This document shows positions 31,889 to 40,355 of a stretch of DNA of 46,777 nt, in pieces. The notes under the pieces were generated by a model. That model was given only the letters and a program-made list of their open reading frames with translations. It was not told the origin of the DNA and did no database searches. Origin of the DNA: GWA2-46-15 sp964551525 (lineage in GTDB: Bacteria > Patescibacteriota > Minisyncoccia > Minisyncoccales > GWA2-46-15); contig CAZKCH010000003.1 in assembly GCA_964551525.1 (NCBI GenBank), forward strand, positions 1-46,777, in the 5' to 3' direction. Numbering within the stretch: the stretch's first letter is position 1; every line of letters begins with the position of its first letter. The position numbers were made by a program, and so were the translations under genes.

Positions 31889-34105
31889 TTATTTTTGGAG
31901 CTGGGAGAGCTTGGCTTTCAGGGTTTCGTTGTTGGGACTGACAAGCAAGGCCCGCTGTAAATAATCTATGGCTTTATTGATTTCTTTTTTCTTTTCGTAA
32001 GACAGAGCCAAAGAATACAAGCTGTCCAAATGCCGGGGATTGATTTTCAGCACTGCCTCGAATTGAGCAATGGCTTCGCTTGGCTTGTTCTGATTGTAGT
32101 ATAAGCGGCCAAGCTGAAAAATCGGATCAATATTTAAAGGATATCTTTCCTGAAGATGAATTAATTGCTCAATCGCGGGCCGGAAGCTCCCCTCTTTTTC
32201 TTTGACTAAAGCGGAAAAAAGGTACGGCTCCAGTAAATCCGGTTTAAGTATTTTTGCCCGAGCAAGGCTTTCTTTGGCCAGATCCAATTCATTGGCGGCA
32301 AAATATATTTTAGCCAAGCGAAGATGAAGCAGCGGGTTAGATGGTTCTAACTCAATTGCTTTTTGAAATGATTTAATCGCCCAATCTTGGGCGCCGTCTA
32401 TGGCCGATATCAATTCCTGATATAAGATGCCGGCATTTTCCCAAGCCGCCACCCAGTAAGGAAAACTAGTGGTGGCTTGATTGGCTGCGGTTGAAGCCGA
32501 AGAAACCATTTGGAAAATCCTTTGATTGTCCGCGGCCGAAACCCCTGGTTTTTGCGATTCTGCCAAGGCCAATAAAATGAGATTACGGCTCAAAAGAATC
32601 TGGTATTCGCCGGCACTGGGATTAATGGCCGCTGCCTTTTGGAGCAAGGCGATCTTTTCCTCGCCCAAATCCTTTTTCATCGCTACATTATATAAGTAAT
32701 CAGCCCTGACTATTTTGAAGCCATAGAAAGCAATATAAACAATCACGGAAATGGCAATCAAAGACCCGAGCACTGACGCCGTTCGCTGCCATAATTCAGT
32801 TTTGATAAAATTAAAGTGCGGCAAAGAAATTTCTCTTTTTTGAGCCGACAAGCCGGCGATCAGACCTAAAAACAGCCAGAATAAAAGAGATAAGGCGAAG
32901 TTTTGGTAATAAACCGCTTGGCCGATGACCACGGCCAGAAAAGTAAAACCGAGGCCGTTGTTCTTAATACAAGATACTGAATACCAAAGACCAAATATTA
33001 TTAATGCCAAATGAGCCAAAATCCCTATTATTCCGGTGGTGGCCAATATTTCTGCCAGGCGACTGATTGGCCGGTCAAATCTCACTTGCCACAATGGATC
33101 TTGGTTAAAATCCGGCTGACGGAAACGGGAAAAATCATAGAAAAAAGTGCCGGGACCGGACCCAAACAAGGGCTTAATTTTAAAGGCGTCGAAAGAAAAC
33201 TGCCAACTCGTTTCTTGGTCCAAAGTCACTTCTTGCGGCACAGACAAAAACCGCGTCGTCAAAGGCCTAATATTAATGGCTAATCCTAAAACCGAAATGG
33301 AAAACAAGACAATTAACGCCCAAGTTTTGCATCCCTTGAGCGAGGCCTGCTTGCCTTCTTTTAAAAAAGTAAAGGCCAATTGCAAGAAAGCCCCTGTTCC
33401 TACTATTATCCAAGCCGGGCTATAATCGACTAATAAAAGCAGAATTGAAGACAAAACAATTAACGCCTTGGCCAGAATATTTTTTCTTTCCAGCGCTAAA
33501 AAGATCAAGGGCGCTAAAAAGATCAGCAGACCCTCTAAGGACGGGGCGACCAAGTTAAAATTATTCGGCAAGCCCAGCCATTTCAGGCCGCCCAGCATAG
33601 CCAATAAGGCCATCGCCGCGGCTGTTAAGCCGGAGACGGATAAAGCAGTTTGTAGTAAGTAGTATGTAGTTTGGGTTTGGGTTTGGGTTTGGGAAATGAG
33701 CCGGCTGATGAAAAAATACACCATGGCCATTAAGGCCAGAATAATCAAACTGCCCGAAGAGCGGCCGTAAAATCCGAAAACGGAAAAGTTTTTATCCACT
33801 GAAAAGAAAGCCGAAACCACGTTTACCAATAGGGAAAGGATAACCAAGGCGTCAAAAGGCCAAAGACTTACCAGCCTACGGCTGGTCTGCCGAAGGCAGA
33901 AAACTTGAAACCGATTGACGACTTTCACCGCTAGGAAAACAAGGCAAGCCGAAAACAACAGAATCAGTTTCGGGAATTCCCAGCGCTCAAAAAAGAAGGG
34001 CAGCCAAAATAAGGGCAATAGAAATACTAAAACCGCGAACCAATTTTTACCGGCGAAGTTAAAAATCTTTTTCAGAAACATTTGAGGGTGATAATTTTTA
34101 ATCAT
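31889..34105 (-). CDS. O-antigen ligase-like membrane protein with C-terminal TPRs (copy 1)
   Basis: 738 residues. About 12 membrane segments (roughly 20-460) include the Wzy_C/O-antigen ligase periplasmic loop with FGSGPGTFFYDFSRFRQPDFNQ. Tetratricopeptide repeats follow (about 490-738; AIELEPSNPLLHLRLAKIYFAANELDLAKESL, YNQNKPSEAIAQFEAVLKINPRHLDSLYSLAL). It probably ligates or polymerises surface glycans, with TPRs scaffolding partners; no flippase or glycosyltransferase is adjacent. Coding DNA contains two foreign-looking blocks: a double hairpin at 33871-33900 (residues 69-78) and a TTTGGG tract at 33669-33693. It starts 2 bases after the stop of its paralogue. Confidence 0.85.
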   Translation of the reverse strand: MIKNYHPQMFLKKIFNFAGKNWFAVLVFLLPLFWLPFFFERWEFPKLILLFSACLVFLAVKVVNRFQVFCLRQTSRRLVSLWPFDALVILSLLVNVVSAFFSVDKNFSVFGFYGRSSGSLIILALMAMVYFFISRLISQTQTQTQTTYYLLQTALSVSGLTAAAMALLAMLGGLKWLGLPNNFNLVAPSLEGLLIFLAPLIFLALERKNILAKALIVLSSILLLLVDYSPAWIIVGTGAFLQLAFTFLKEGKQASLKGCKTWALIVLFSISVLGLAINIRPLTTRFLSVPQEVTLDQETSWQFSFDAFKIKPLFGSGPGTFFYDFSRFRQPDFNQDPLWQVRFDRPISRLAEILATTGIIGILAHLALIIFGLWYSVSCIKNNGLGFTFLAVVIGQAVYYQNFALSLLFWLFLGLIAGLSAQKREISLPHFNFIKTELWQRTASVLGSLIAISVIVYIAFYGFKIVRADYLYNVAMKKDLGEEKIALLQKAAAINPSAGEYQILLSRNLILLALAESQKPGVSAADNQRIFQMVSSASTAANQATTSFPYWVAAWENAGILYQELISAIDGAQDWAIKSFQKAIELEPSNPLLHLRLAKIYFAANELDLAKESLARAKILKPDLLEPYLFSALVKEKEGSFRPAIEQLIHLQERYPLNIDPIFQLGRLYYNQNKPSEAIAQFEAVLKINPRHLDSLYSLALSYEKKKEINKAIDYLQRALLVSPNNETLKAKLSQLQK
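33652..33693. repeat. TTTGGG hexamer tract within the copy-1 ligase gene
   Basis: GTAGTAAGTAGTATGTAG is followed by four consecutive TTTGGG units, read on the coding strand as CCCAAA, and translated as a Gln-Thr alternation then TTYYLLQT. Hexamer changes keep the frame, so copy number could vary without killing the gene. Confidence 0.75.
33871..33900. repeat. Double-hairpin palindromic element inside the copy-1 ligase gene
   Basis: Plus strand: CCAGCC-TAC-GGCTGG directly followed by TCTGCC-GAA-GGCAGA, both perfect 6-3-6 stem-loops. It is the reverse complement of 16973-17002 with a single base difference. The coding strand reads it as FCLRQTSRRL, a different frame and orientation from the other copy. 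Confidence 0.88.
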
Positions 34106-34107
34106 TA

Positions 34108-36495
34108 TTATTCTCCAGTTTCTTCTTGAATCGGCGGCTCGCTCTCTACTTGAACCCCTTGAAGCGCGGGCTTGCCTGCTTTCAGATTAGCAACGATCTT
34201 GGGCACTTCCGCATTATCCGGATTAAGCTTGGCAATCGCTTCAAATTGCTCTAAGGCCAGGGCTTTCTTGCCGGCCTTATCGTAAATCAGGCCCAAGAAA
34301 TAGCGGGCATTGGAATAATTCTGATTCAAAGAAACAGTTCTTTCAAACTCAACCTGGGCTTTATCCATCTGATTATCAGAGTAATAAACAAGACCTAACT
34401 GGAAAGACAAGCCGACATCAAAAGGAGCAATGGTTTTTGTTTCCTCCAACTTAACAATCGCGTCTTTGGTTTTATTCTCGCGGATGTCAATCATGGCCAG
34501 TTGGTAGCGGGCCGGCGCATAATCAGATTTTAATTCCAAGGCCTGCTGGAATTTTTCTTTGGCCGCGGCTAAAAATTCGATTTTCTTTGCCTCTTCTTTA
34601 GTATTATCCGCCCGGGCAATAAAGAGTTGGCCGATCTCGGTGGGCAAAGACGGGTTAGTCGGTTCTAATTTAAATGCGGTTTCGTATGACTGGATCGCCC
34701 AATCATCAACGCCGGTAATGGTCGGAAACAAGCTGGCATAAACCGCGCCGCGGATCGTCCAGTTGGCAACGCTCTTCGGCGAAACATCAGTGGCCGCCTT
34801 AGCGCTGGCAATCACCTGGGAAATCAAATCATTAATCCTCTTGGAAAGCTCTTCTTTAGATAGAGTGGTATTCTGCGCCTCTTGATTAATCTGATAAATA
34901 TAGACCTGGGACAAATCACGCCAGAGGTTATCCTGTTTTCTTTCGGTCAAACCAATGGCGCTGGCCAGAATATTAATGGCTTTGACATTATCGCCGGCCG
35001 CCACTGCTTTCAAGGCCCCCATATATTTCACTTCGGCCAAATAATGTTGGCCCTGAAAAAAGAAAATCATCAGCGTCGCAATCAAAACAACAATAAAAGC
35101 CGCGGAAACACCAATGGGCAATAAAACCGCTTTAGACATTTTCTTTCCTTCTTCTCCCCCGGTAACGGTAACTGGCCGATGAAATTCAAAAGTCCGGGTA
35201 TTAACGCCAATGACGCCGAATAGCAAAGCCAATAACAGCCAGAAAATAAAGGCAAGGGTTAAATTGCCGCCGTAAAAAATTTGGCCCACCACTGAAGCGA
35301 CAAAGCTGGCAAAAACCCCGGTTAAAAGCGCTAAACTAAAATCCTCTTTGCGGGCAATAATCCCAGTCGTCAACGCCTTAAAACCATAAAAGCCGGCAAT
35401 AAAAATTACGGCCAGAAAAGAAACCAAGCCGAGAATGCCGGTCGTCGCCAACTTATCGATTATGTCCGAAGCGCCGGAAACAAATCTGGTCGCCCAAAAA
35501 CTTGTCTGATTAACTGCCAATGGCTTGTATAAAGAATAGTCATAAACAAAAGTACCAGGGCCGGAACCGAATAGAAAAGACCAGGGCGGCTGGAAGTTTT
35601 GAATGGTAGCAAAGGCGATTTTGGCCGTGGCGTTGAACGACGGGCTGACCTCGGCCGGCAAATTAGCAATGGGCAAAAGCGAAGTGGTGAGCACTAAGGA
35701 CAAAAAACTAATGGCCAATAGAATCATCGGTAAAGCCAACTTGCCCATGCTGAAGCTTTCCCGCCGGGTAATGCCAAAAATTAAAATGAGAGCCGAGCCG
35801 GCTAATAAGGCGATCCAAGCCACTTTAAAGTTAATGACCAGAAGTAAAAATAAAGATAACAGAATAAAAGACCAGCCAAGAATTTTCAATATCTTTTTGA
35901 CCGGAGAAAAAACCAAGCTGGAGGCCAGGGGCAAAAGCACGGCTAAGAACACGGCCAAACTATTAATCGTGCCGATGGTATTAAAGGAATTAACCTTGGC
36001 AAAATCAAAGGGCAGAAAAAACTTGCCTAGAATATGGGGCAGAGCGATTAAAGCGACGAGCAAACCGGAAATAATGGCGATGTGAGCAATGCCGAGAAAA
36101 TCCTTGGCCTCGCTGAAAACATGAGTCAAAATAAAATAGAATAAAACCAAGGCCAAGGAAACCAAGAAACTGGCGCCGGCGGCCAAAGGCCAGCCCCAAA
36201 AACTGGCATAGGGATAAGCCGATATCAGCGTGGAAATGCCCAAGGCAACGACGAGAATAAGGGGCAAAAGATTAAACCGACTGACATTCAAACTGATTTT
36301 CTCTTCTAACAACGCCTTCAACAACCAAAAGAGAAACGCGCCGAGAGTTAACAAGACCAATATCACCTGCTTATTAAGATCTAAAACATTGCTGGTGAAC
36401 GGCAGGAAAAACACCGGCACTAAAAAGACCGCAATTAAAAGCGCTTTTTGGGAAACTTTTAGCCAATGGTTAGCCGAACTTTGAATGTCTGTCAT
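34108..36495 (-). CDS. O-antigen ligase-like membrane protein with C-terminal TPRs (copy 2)
   Basis: 795 residues, a paralogue of copy 1 in tandem 2 bases upstream. About 12 membrane segments (roughly 16-490) include the Wzy_C loop FGSGPGTFVYDYSLYKPLAVNQTSFWATRF and DKLATTGILGL. Soluble TPRs follow (about 560-780; AFKLEPTNPSLPTEIGQLFIARAD, LKSDYAPARYQLAMIDIRENKTKDAIVKLEE, AQVEFERTVSLNQNYSNARYFLGLIYDKAG). The duplicate pair may act on different glycans or form a heteromer, by inference. No signal peptide beyond TM1. Confidence 0.86.
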   Translation of the reverse strand: MTDIQSSANHWLKVSQKALLIAVFLVPVFFLPFTSNVLDLNKQVILVLLTLGAFLFWLLKALLEEKISLNVSRFNLLPLILVVALGISTLISAYPYASFWGWPLAAGASFLVSLALVLFYFILTHVFSEAKDFLGIAHIAIISGLLVALIALPHILGKFFLPFDFAKVNSFNTIGTINSLAVFLAVLLPLASSLVFSPVKKILKILGWSFILLSLFLLLVINFKVAWIALLAGSALILIFGITRRESFSMGKLALPMILLAISFLSLVLTTSLLPIANLPAEVSPSFNATAKIAFATIQNFQPPWSFLFGSGPGTFVYDYSLYKPLAVNQTSFWATRFVSGASDIIDKLATTGILGLVSFLAVIFIAGFYGFKALTTGIIARKEDFSLALLTGVFASFVASVVGQIFYGGNLTLAFIFWLLLALLFGVIGVNTRTFEFHRPVTVTGGEEGKKMSKAVLLPIGVSAAFIVVLIATLMIFFFQGQHYLAEVKYMGALKAVAAGDNVKAINILASAIGLTERKQDNLWRDLSQVYIYQINQEAQNTTLSKEELSKRINDLISQVIASAKAATDVSPKSVANWTIRGAVYASLFPTITGVDDWAIQSYETAFKLEPTNPSLPTEIGQLFIARADNTKEEAKKIEFLAAAKEKFQQALELKSDYAPARYQLAMIDIRENKTKDAIVKLEETKTIAPFDVGLSFQLGLVYYSDNQMDKAQVEFERTVSLNQNYSNARYFLGLIYDKAGKKALALEQFEAIAKLNPDNAEVPKIVANLKAGKPALQGVQVESEPPIQEETGE

Positions 36496-36568
36496 ATTTT
36501 TTGTTTAAACTTTTTAATAATTATTGAGTTTATCGTTTATAATAGCTTGATTTTAAGCTGAAAACAAG

Positions 36569-36943
36569 TTAATTAATGATATTTTCGTAGTGGTTTAAGC
36601 GATCTACGGCATAATCTTGTTTCAAGACGATGCAAACCGCGTCTACCCGGCAAGCGCCCTTCCACTTGGCTTTGGCCGCATAAGCCAGAGCATTGCCCCA
36701 AAGTTTTCCCAATTTTTTCCTATTAATGGTTTCTTCCGGGCTGCCGAAATTCTCGCCTATTTTTGTTCTCACCTCCACGAAAACCAATTGCTCTTTTTGT
36801 CTTGCTACTAAATCGATTTCCCCGTATTTTGTCTTGTAATTTTGCTCGACTATTCTGTATCCTTTTTTCTCCAAATATTTTTTGGCCATCTCCTCGCCTC
36901 TTTTCCCGGTTACCAAATTAGTTTGTGATTTATAGGGCCTCAT
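36569..36943 (-). CDS. yraN: YraN/UPF0102 nuclease-like protein
   Basis: 124 residues of the UPF0102 family, a PD-(D/E)XK-like fold: GKRGEEMAKKYLEKKGY, then YGEIDLVARQKEQLVFVEVRTK with E and D then E-x-K, and GSPEETINRKKLGKL. Function is not settled; it often sits near comM and dprA, as here. Its start overlaps the end of comM by 14 bases, so they are coupled. Motif residues are intact. Confidence 0.93.
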   Translation of the reverse strand: MRPYKSQTNLVTGKRGEEMAKKYLEKKGYRIVEQNYKTKYGEIDLVARQKEQLVFVEVRTKIGENFGSPEETINRKKLGKLWGNALAYAAKAKWKGACRVDAVCIVLKQDYAVDRLNHYENIIN

Positions 36944-38465
36944 ATGTTTTGGACCGGTATTGCAAGGCCTCGGCCATATGGGAAATATTTATCTCTTCGG
37001 CCTTTTCCAAATCGGCAATAGTGCGGGCGACCTTTATCATTTTCATATAAGACCGGGCGGACAACTGGAATTTCAAACTGGCCTGCTTCAGAAGTTGTTC
37101 CACCTCTTTTTCCAGCCGGCAGTATTTTTTAATGTGGCTGTTTTTCATCTGGGCATTCGTATAAATCGTTTCTTTTTTAAAGCGTTCTTGCTGGATGCGG
37201 CGGGCCAAGGCGACCCGCTTCCCGATGGCCAAAGATGGCTCTAAAAATTCTGAGGCCTTTTGATTTTCCGAAAAACTCTCTACGTCAACCGGCTGAACCG
37301 CCACGTGCAAATCAATCCGATCAAGAATGGGCCCGGAAATTCTTTTTTGGTATTTCCTGATTTGACGGGAAGAGCAAACGCAATTTTTCTTGGGGTGGTT
37401 TAAATAACCGCAAGGACAGGGATTAGCCGAGGCGACCAGCATAAAATCAGCCGGATATTTGATTCTCTCTCTGCTTCTCGAAATGGTTAAGTAGCCGTCT
37501 TCCAAGGGTTGGCGCATGGCTTCCATTACCGATCGAGGAAATTCGCTGAACTCGTCCAGAAAAAGCACGCCCCGGTGCGCCAAACTGATTTCCCCGGGCT
37601 GGGGCCGAGTGCCGCCGCCGACTAAACCAACCAAAGAGGCGGTGTGGTGCGGCGCCCTGAATTGACGGCTGGTCACCAAAGAGCCGCCCGGAGGAATGTT
37701 GCCCGAAGCAGAATACAACCTTGTCACGGCCAATGATTCTTCCTCATTTAGAGGCGGCAGAATCCCGGGCAAAGCCCTGGCCAGCATAGTTTTTCCCGAT
37801 CCCGGACTGCCGATCATAATAATGTTGTGGCCGCCGGCCGCGGCAATTTCCATGGCCCGCTTGGCCTGTTCCTGACCTAAAATTTCTTTCATATCAAATT
37901 CAGCCGGGGCAGAAGATCGATCTTCGCCTTTTTTATAAACCGCCGGCGCAATCAATTCTTTTCCGGAAAAATACGAAGCGAGTTGAAAAAGATTTTCCAC
38001 CGGGTAAACCTTGATTTTTTTGATCACCGCCGCCTCATTGGCTGAGTCATGAGGCACAAATAAATTTTCAAATCCCAATTCTTTGGCGAAAAGCGCCAGC
38101 AAAAACGCTCCCTTGGTGTGGCGCAAAGAACCATCCAAAGACAATTCCCCAAAGAACAATGATTTCTCTGGCAAGGAAAATTGCATCACGCTTTTCAATA
38201 TTCCCATGGCAATGGGCAAATCGTAAAAAGAACCCTCTTTAGGAATATCAGCCGGCGCCAAATTAACGGTGATTTTCTTCATCGGAAACTCCACGCCCGA
38301 ACTGACAATCGCCGCCCTCACTCTTTCCTTGCTTTCTTCCACCGCCTTGTTCGGCAAGCCGACAATGTCAAAACCGGGTAAGCCACGGCTAGCAAGATTC
38401 ACTTCCACGTCTATTTTAATGGTCTCCAGCCCCAAATTGGCAGCTGATTGAATTTTAATTAACAT
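36930..38465 (-). CDS. comM: ComM/YifB Mg-chelatase-like AAA+ protein
   Basis: 511 residues. An N-terminal ChlI-type domain (about 1-170; GLPGFDIVGLPNKAVEESKERVRAA) is followed by AAA+ with Walker A GSPGSGKT (219-226), LFLDEFSEFPRSVMEAMRQPLEDG, zinc-type CPCGYLNHPKKNCVCS and the C-terminal lid. ComM is a hexameric helicase that extends branch migration during integration of transforming DNA. It is the second gene of dprA-comM-yraN, and recA is in the window. Confidence 0.96.
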   Translation of the reverse strand: MLIKIQSAANLGLETIKIDVEVNLASRGLPGFDIVGLPNKAVEESKERVRAAIVSSGVEFPMKKITVNLAPADIPKEGSFYDLPIAMGILKSVMQFSLPEKSLFFGELSLDGSLRHTKGAFLLALFAKELGFENLFVPHDSANEAAVIKKIKVYPVENLFQLASYFSGKELIAPAVYKKGEDRSSAPAEFDMKEILGQEQAKRAMEIAAAGGHNIIMIGSPGSGKTMLARALPGILPPLNEEESLAVTRLYSASGNIPPGGSLVTSRQFRAPHHTASLVGLVGGGTRPQPGEISLAHRGVLFLDEFSEFPRSVMEAMRQPLEDGYLTISRSRERIKYPADFMLVASANPCPCGYLNHPKKNCVCSSRQIRKYQKRISGPILDRIDLHVAVQPVDVESFSENQKASEFLEPSLAIGKRVALARRIQQERFKKETIYTNAQMKNSHIKKYCRLEKEVEQLLKQASLKFQLSARSYMKMIKVARTIADLEKAEEINISHMAEALQYRSKTYEAL

Positions 38466-38479
38466 AGTTTCTAAAATTT

Positions 38480-39406
38480 TTAATTAATGAAATATTTGTC
38501 TCCTTCTTGTTTAATAAATCCTTTGATTTGCATTAAGGATAAGCTGGCGCTGATTTTAGAAACCGGGGTCTTGAGCATTTCCGCCAAATCATCAGCCGCC
38601 AATGACTCCCTTTTTAATTCCTCTATAATTTTTTGCTCAATAACAATCGTTGTTTTTAAGTTCAGGGTTTGGAATTTGGAATTTACCTGTCCCGTAGGAT
38701 CGCAAGGCAATTCCTTCGGGGATTGAAAATTAAAAATTGAAAATTGAAAATTCGTTTTATAGAAATCTATAATATCTTTCGCTTGCGTGACCACTTCCGC
38801 CCCCTCTTTTATCATCTGGGCTGTGCCCTTGGAAACCTCGCTGGTCAAAGGCCCGGGCACGGCGAATATTTTCCGGCCGAAACTTTTGGCGTGCCTCACC
38901 GTAATAAAAGTGCCGGAAATGAGCCCCGCTTCTATCACCAAAACCACTTGAGAAAGGCCGGCCACGATTCTGTCCCTTTTGGGATAAGTCCAGAGCGCCG
39001 GCGAAGAACTGCCTTCAAACTCGGAAATAATTAAACCATGGTTATCTAAAATTTTTTGGTAAAGTTCTTCTTGATATTCGGGATGAATTAAATCTATGCC
39101 GCAGGGCATGACGGCAATGGTCCTGCCGCCCACTTCGACGGCGGCCCGATGAGCCGCCTCGTCTCCGCCATACATAAACCCGGAAACAATAGTAATGCCG
39201 GCGGCGGCGATTTCCGAAACCAGCAATTCAGTCATTCTTCGGCCATAGCTCGTCAAACGCCTCGACCCGACCACGGCCAAACAATTCTTAAAGATATCGT
39301 CATCGTATTCACCCTTGTAATAAAGTTTCTTAGGCGCGCCCTTGGTTTCCTTCAACAATGCCGGGTATTCTTGATCTTGTATATTGATAATTCCCGTCTT
39401 AACCAT
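38480..39406 (-). CDS. dprA: DprA, DNA-processing protein, with a translated repeat insertion
   Basis: 308 residues. The Rossmann-type core has VVGSRRLTSYGRRM, SGFMYGGDEAAHRAAVEVGGRTIAVMPCGIDLIHP (family SGxARGID is altered to SGFMYGGD), ISEF, FPKRDRIVAGLS-like WTYPKRDRIVAGLS and FAVPG. A C-terminal winged helix (about 250-308) ends in a KYFIN sheet. Residues about 217-249 are encoded by an AT-rich AATTTTCAATTTT tract and a hairpin, and look inserted between core and winged helix. DprA loads RecA on incoming single strands. It is upstream of comM by 14 bases. Confidence 0.92.
   Translation of the reverse strand: MVKTGIINIQDQEYPALLKETKGAPKKLYYKGEYDDDIFKNCLAVVGSRRLTSYGRRMTELLVSEIAAAGITIVSGFMYGGDEAAHRAAVEVGGRTIAVMPCGIDLIHPEYQEELYQKILDNHGLIISEFEGSSSPALWTYPKRDRIVAGLSQVVLVIEAGLISGTFITVRHAKSFGRKIFAVPGPLTSEVSKGTAQMIKEGAEVVTQAKDIIDFYKTNFQFSIFNFQSPKELPCDPTGQVNSKFQTLNLKTTIVIEQKIIEELKRESLAADDLAEMLKTPVSKISASLSLMQIKGFIKQEGDKYFIN
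38660..38757. repeat. Intergenic-type repeat block inside the dprA coding region
   Basis: Contains the near-perfect hairpin CCCGTAGGA (38691-38699) with TCCTTCGGG (38712-38720), 8 of 9 pairs, next to GATTGAAAATTAAAAATTG and AAAATTGAAAATTCG (38721-38753). Such AATTTTCAA tracts are otherwise intergenic in this window (39407-39480). It stays in frame. Confidence 0.6.
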
Positions 39407-39480
39407 TTCAATTTTTAATTTGAATTTTGAAATTTAAATTCAATTTGAAAGTTATTAATTTGAAATTTAAAAACTAACTT
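39407..39480. repeat. AT-rich low-complexity tract upstream of dprA
   Basis: Repeats of TTTGAAATTTAAATT and its inverse fill the upstream gap. No convincing promoter could be separated from the low complexity. Confidence 0.6.
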
Positions 39481-39484
39481 TTAG

Positions 39485-39549
39485 TGGCTTGTGCTTGTCG
39501 TGTTTAGCCGGTTATGCTTGTTGTGCTTGGCCGGGCCAAGCACAAGCCA
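39485..39549. repeat. REP-like palindromes, 3' flank of RAYT-2
   Basis: Outer arms TGGCTTGTGCTTG (39485-39497) and CAAGCACAAGCCA (39537-39549) are exact inverted repeats. Nested within lies TTGTGCTTGGCC-G-GGCCAAGCACAA (39521-39545), a perfect 12-1-12 palindrome. It ends 3 bases from the RAYT-2 stop codon. Confidence 0.9.
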
Positions 39550-39552
39550 TAT

Positions 39553-40269
39553 TTATTCTAAGGATAAATTATTGACTCGTTCCCACTTCTTGCCTTCTAA
39601 AACATCTTCAACGAATTGATTATACTTCCATTTATTTGAGAAAATTTCGCCGAGTAATCCTTTTTCAATAATTATCGATTCCCTCTTTCCGGTGTATTCC
39701 TGATGAGTGCTCCAAGAATAATCGTCGGCGAAACGCATGATTTCTTTCACATTATTAACCCCTACTTCTTTCAATTTAGGTTCTACTAACTCGCCCGGAT
39801 TAATTACATTAATATAGACGAGTAGATACTCTAAATATGTTTCTTCCTCCACCGGAGCGGCCTTAAATCGACTCTGAAACAAAGCGCCAACTCGATTATA
39901 TTTGTTGTTAAAATATTCAGCGTATCCCGTACCGAGTTTATGCATAAATCGAGAAATGCCACCTTCTTTTATTTCCTCAAGTAAAAGATGGAAATGATTC
40001 GGCATCAAACAATCGGCCATTATTCTAACTAATGGTTCTCGATTCCTTTTTTCTCTTGCGAAAAACATTTTAAGTACCCTGAAAGTTACTTTTCCTCGAT
40101 CTCTTTCCATCTGCCAAAGTAGATTTGCCGTCGTCTTTTCATCGTTAAAAAGGAAAAGGCCTTGTAGAAAACGCCAATAATCATTATCGCTTTTAAAAAT
40201 TACTCTTTTCTCGACGCCTCGATTAAAAACGTGGTAAATTTTTCCTTTTTCAAACTTGAATTTTCTCAT
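39553..40269 (-). CDS. REP-associated tyrosine transposase (RAYT-2)
   Basis: 238 residues. HUH motif MPNHFHLLL (H92, H94), and the Tyr segment HKLGTGYAEYFNNKYNRVGALFQSRFK (Y116 or Y119). The start KGKIYHVFNRGVEKRVIF is the usual RAYT N-terminus. It is clearly distinct from RAYT-1 (longer middle, different C-terminus) and lies between two copies of its own 12-1-12 palindrome. The ATG lies 9 bases from the 5' palindrome. Catalytic residues are intact. Confidence 0.9.
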   Translation of the reverse strand: MRKFKFEKGKIYHVFNRGVEKRVIFKSDNDYWRFLQGLFLFNDEKTTANLLWQMERDRGKVTFRVLKMFFAREKRNREPLVRIMADCLMPNHFHLLLEEIKEGGISRFMHKLGTGYAEYFNNKYNRVGALFQSRFKAAPVEEETYLEYLLVYINVINPGELVEPKLKEVGVNNVKEIMRFADDYSWSTHQEYTGKRESIIIEKGLLGEIFSNKWKYNQFVEDVLEGKKWERVNNLSLE

Positions 40270-40278
40270 CTGCGTTTG

Positions 40279-40303
40279 TTGTGCTTGGCCCGGCCAAGCA
40301 CAA
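40279..40303. repeat. REP-like palindrome, 5' flank of RAYT-2
   Basis: TTGTGCTTGGCC-C-GGCCAAGCACAA, a perfect 12-1-12 palindrome differing from the 39521-39545 copy only at the centre base. Confidence 0.9.
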
Positions 40304-40355
40304 GTCCATAGTTTTGTGAATTTGTTTGGATTTTTGTGTTTTGTTTTTTTGTGTT

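Noticed and set aside
33669..33693. Telomere-like or regulatory G-rich repeat
   Set aside because: Only four TTTGGG units, inside a clear coding frame in a bacterial chromosome; treated as a simple coding repeat.
31067..40303. CRISPR array from repeated palindromes
   Set aside because: The palindromes are not regularly spaced and flank transposase genes; no cas genes are present.
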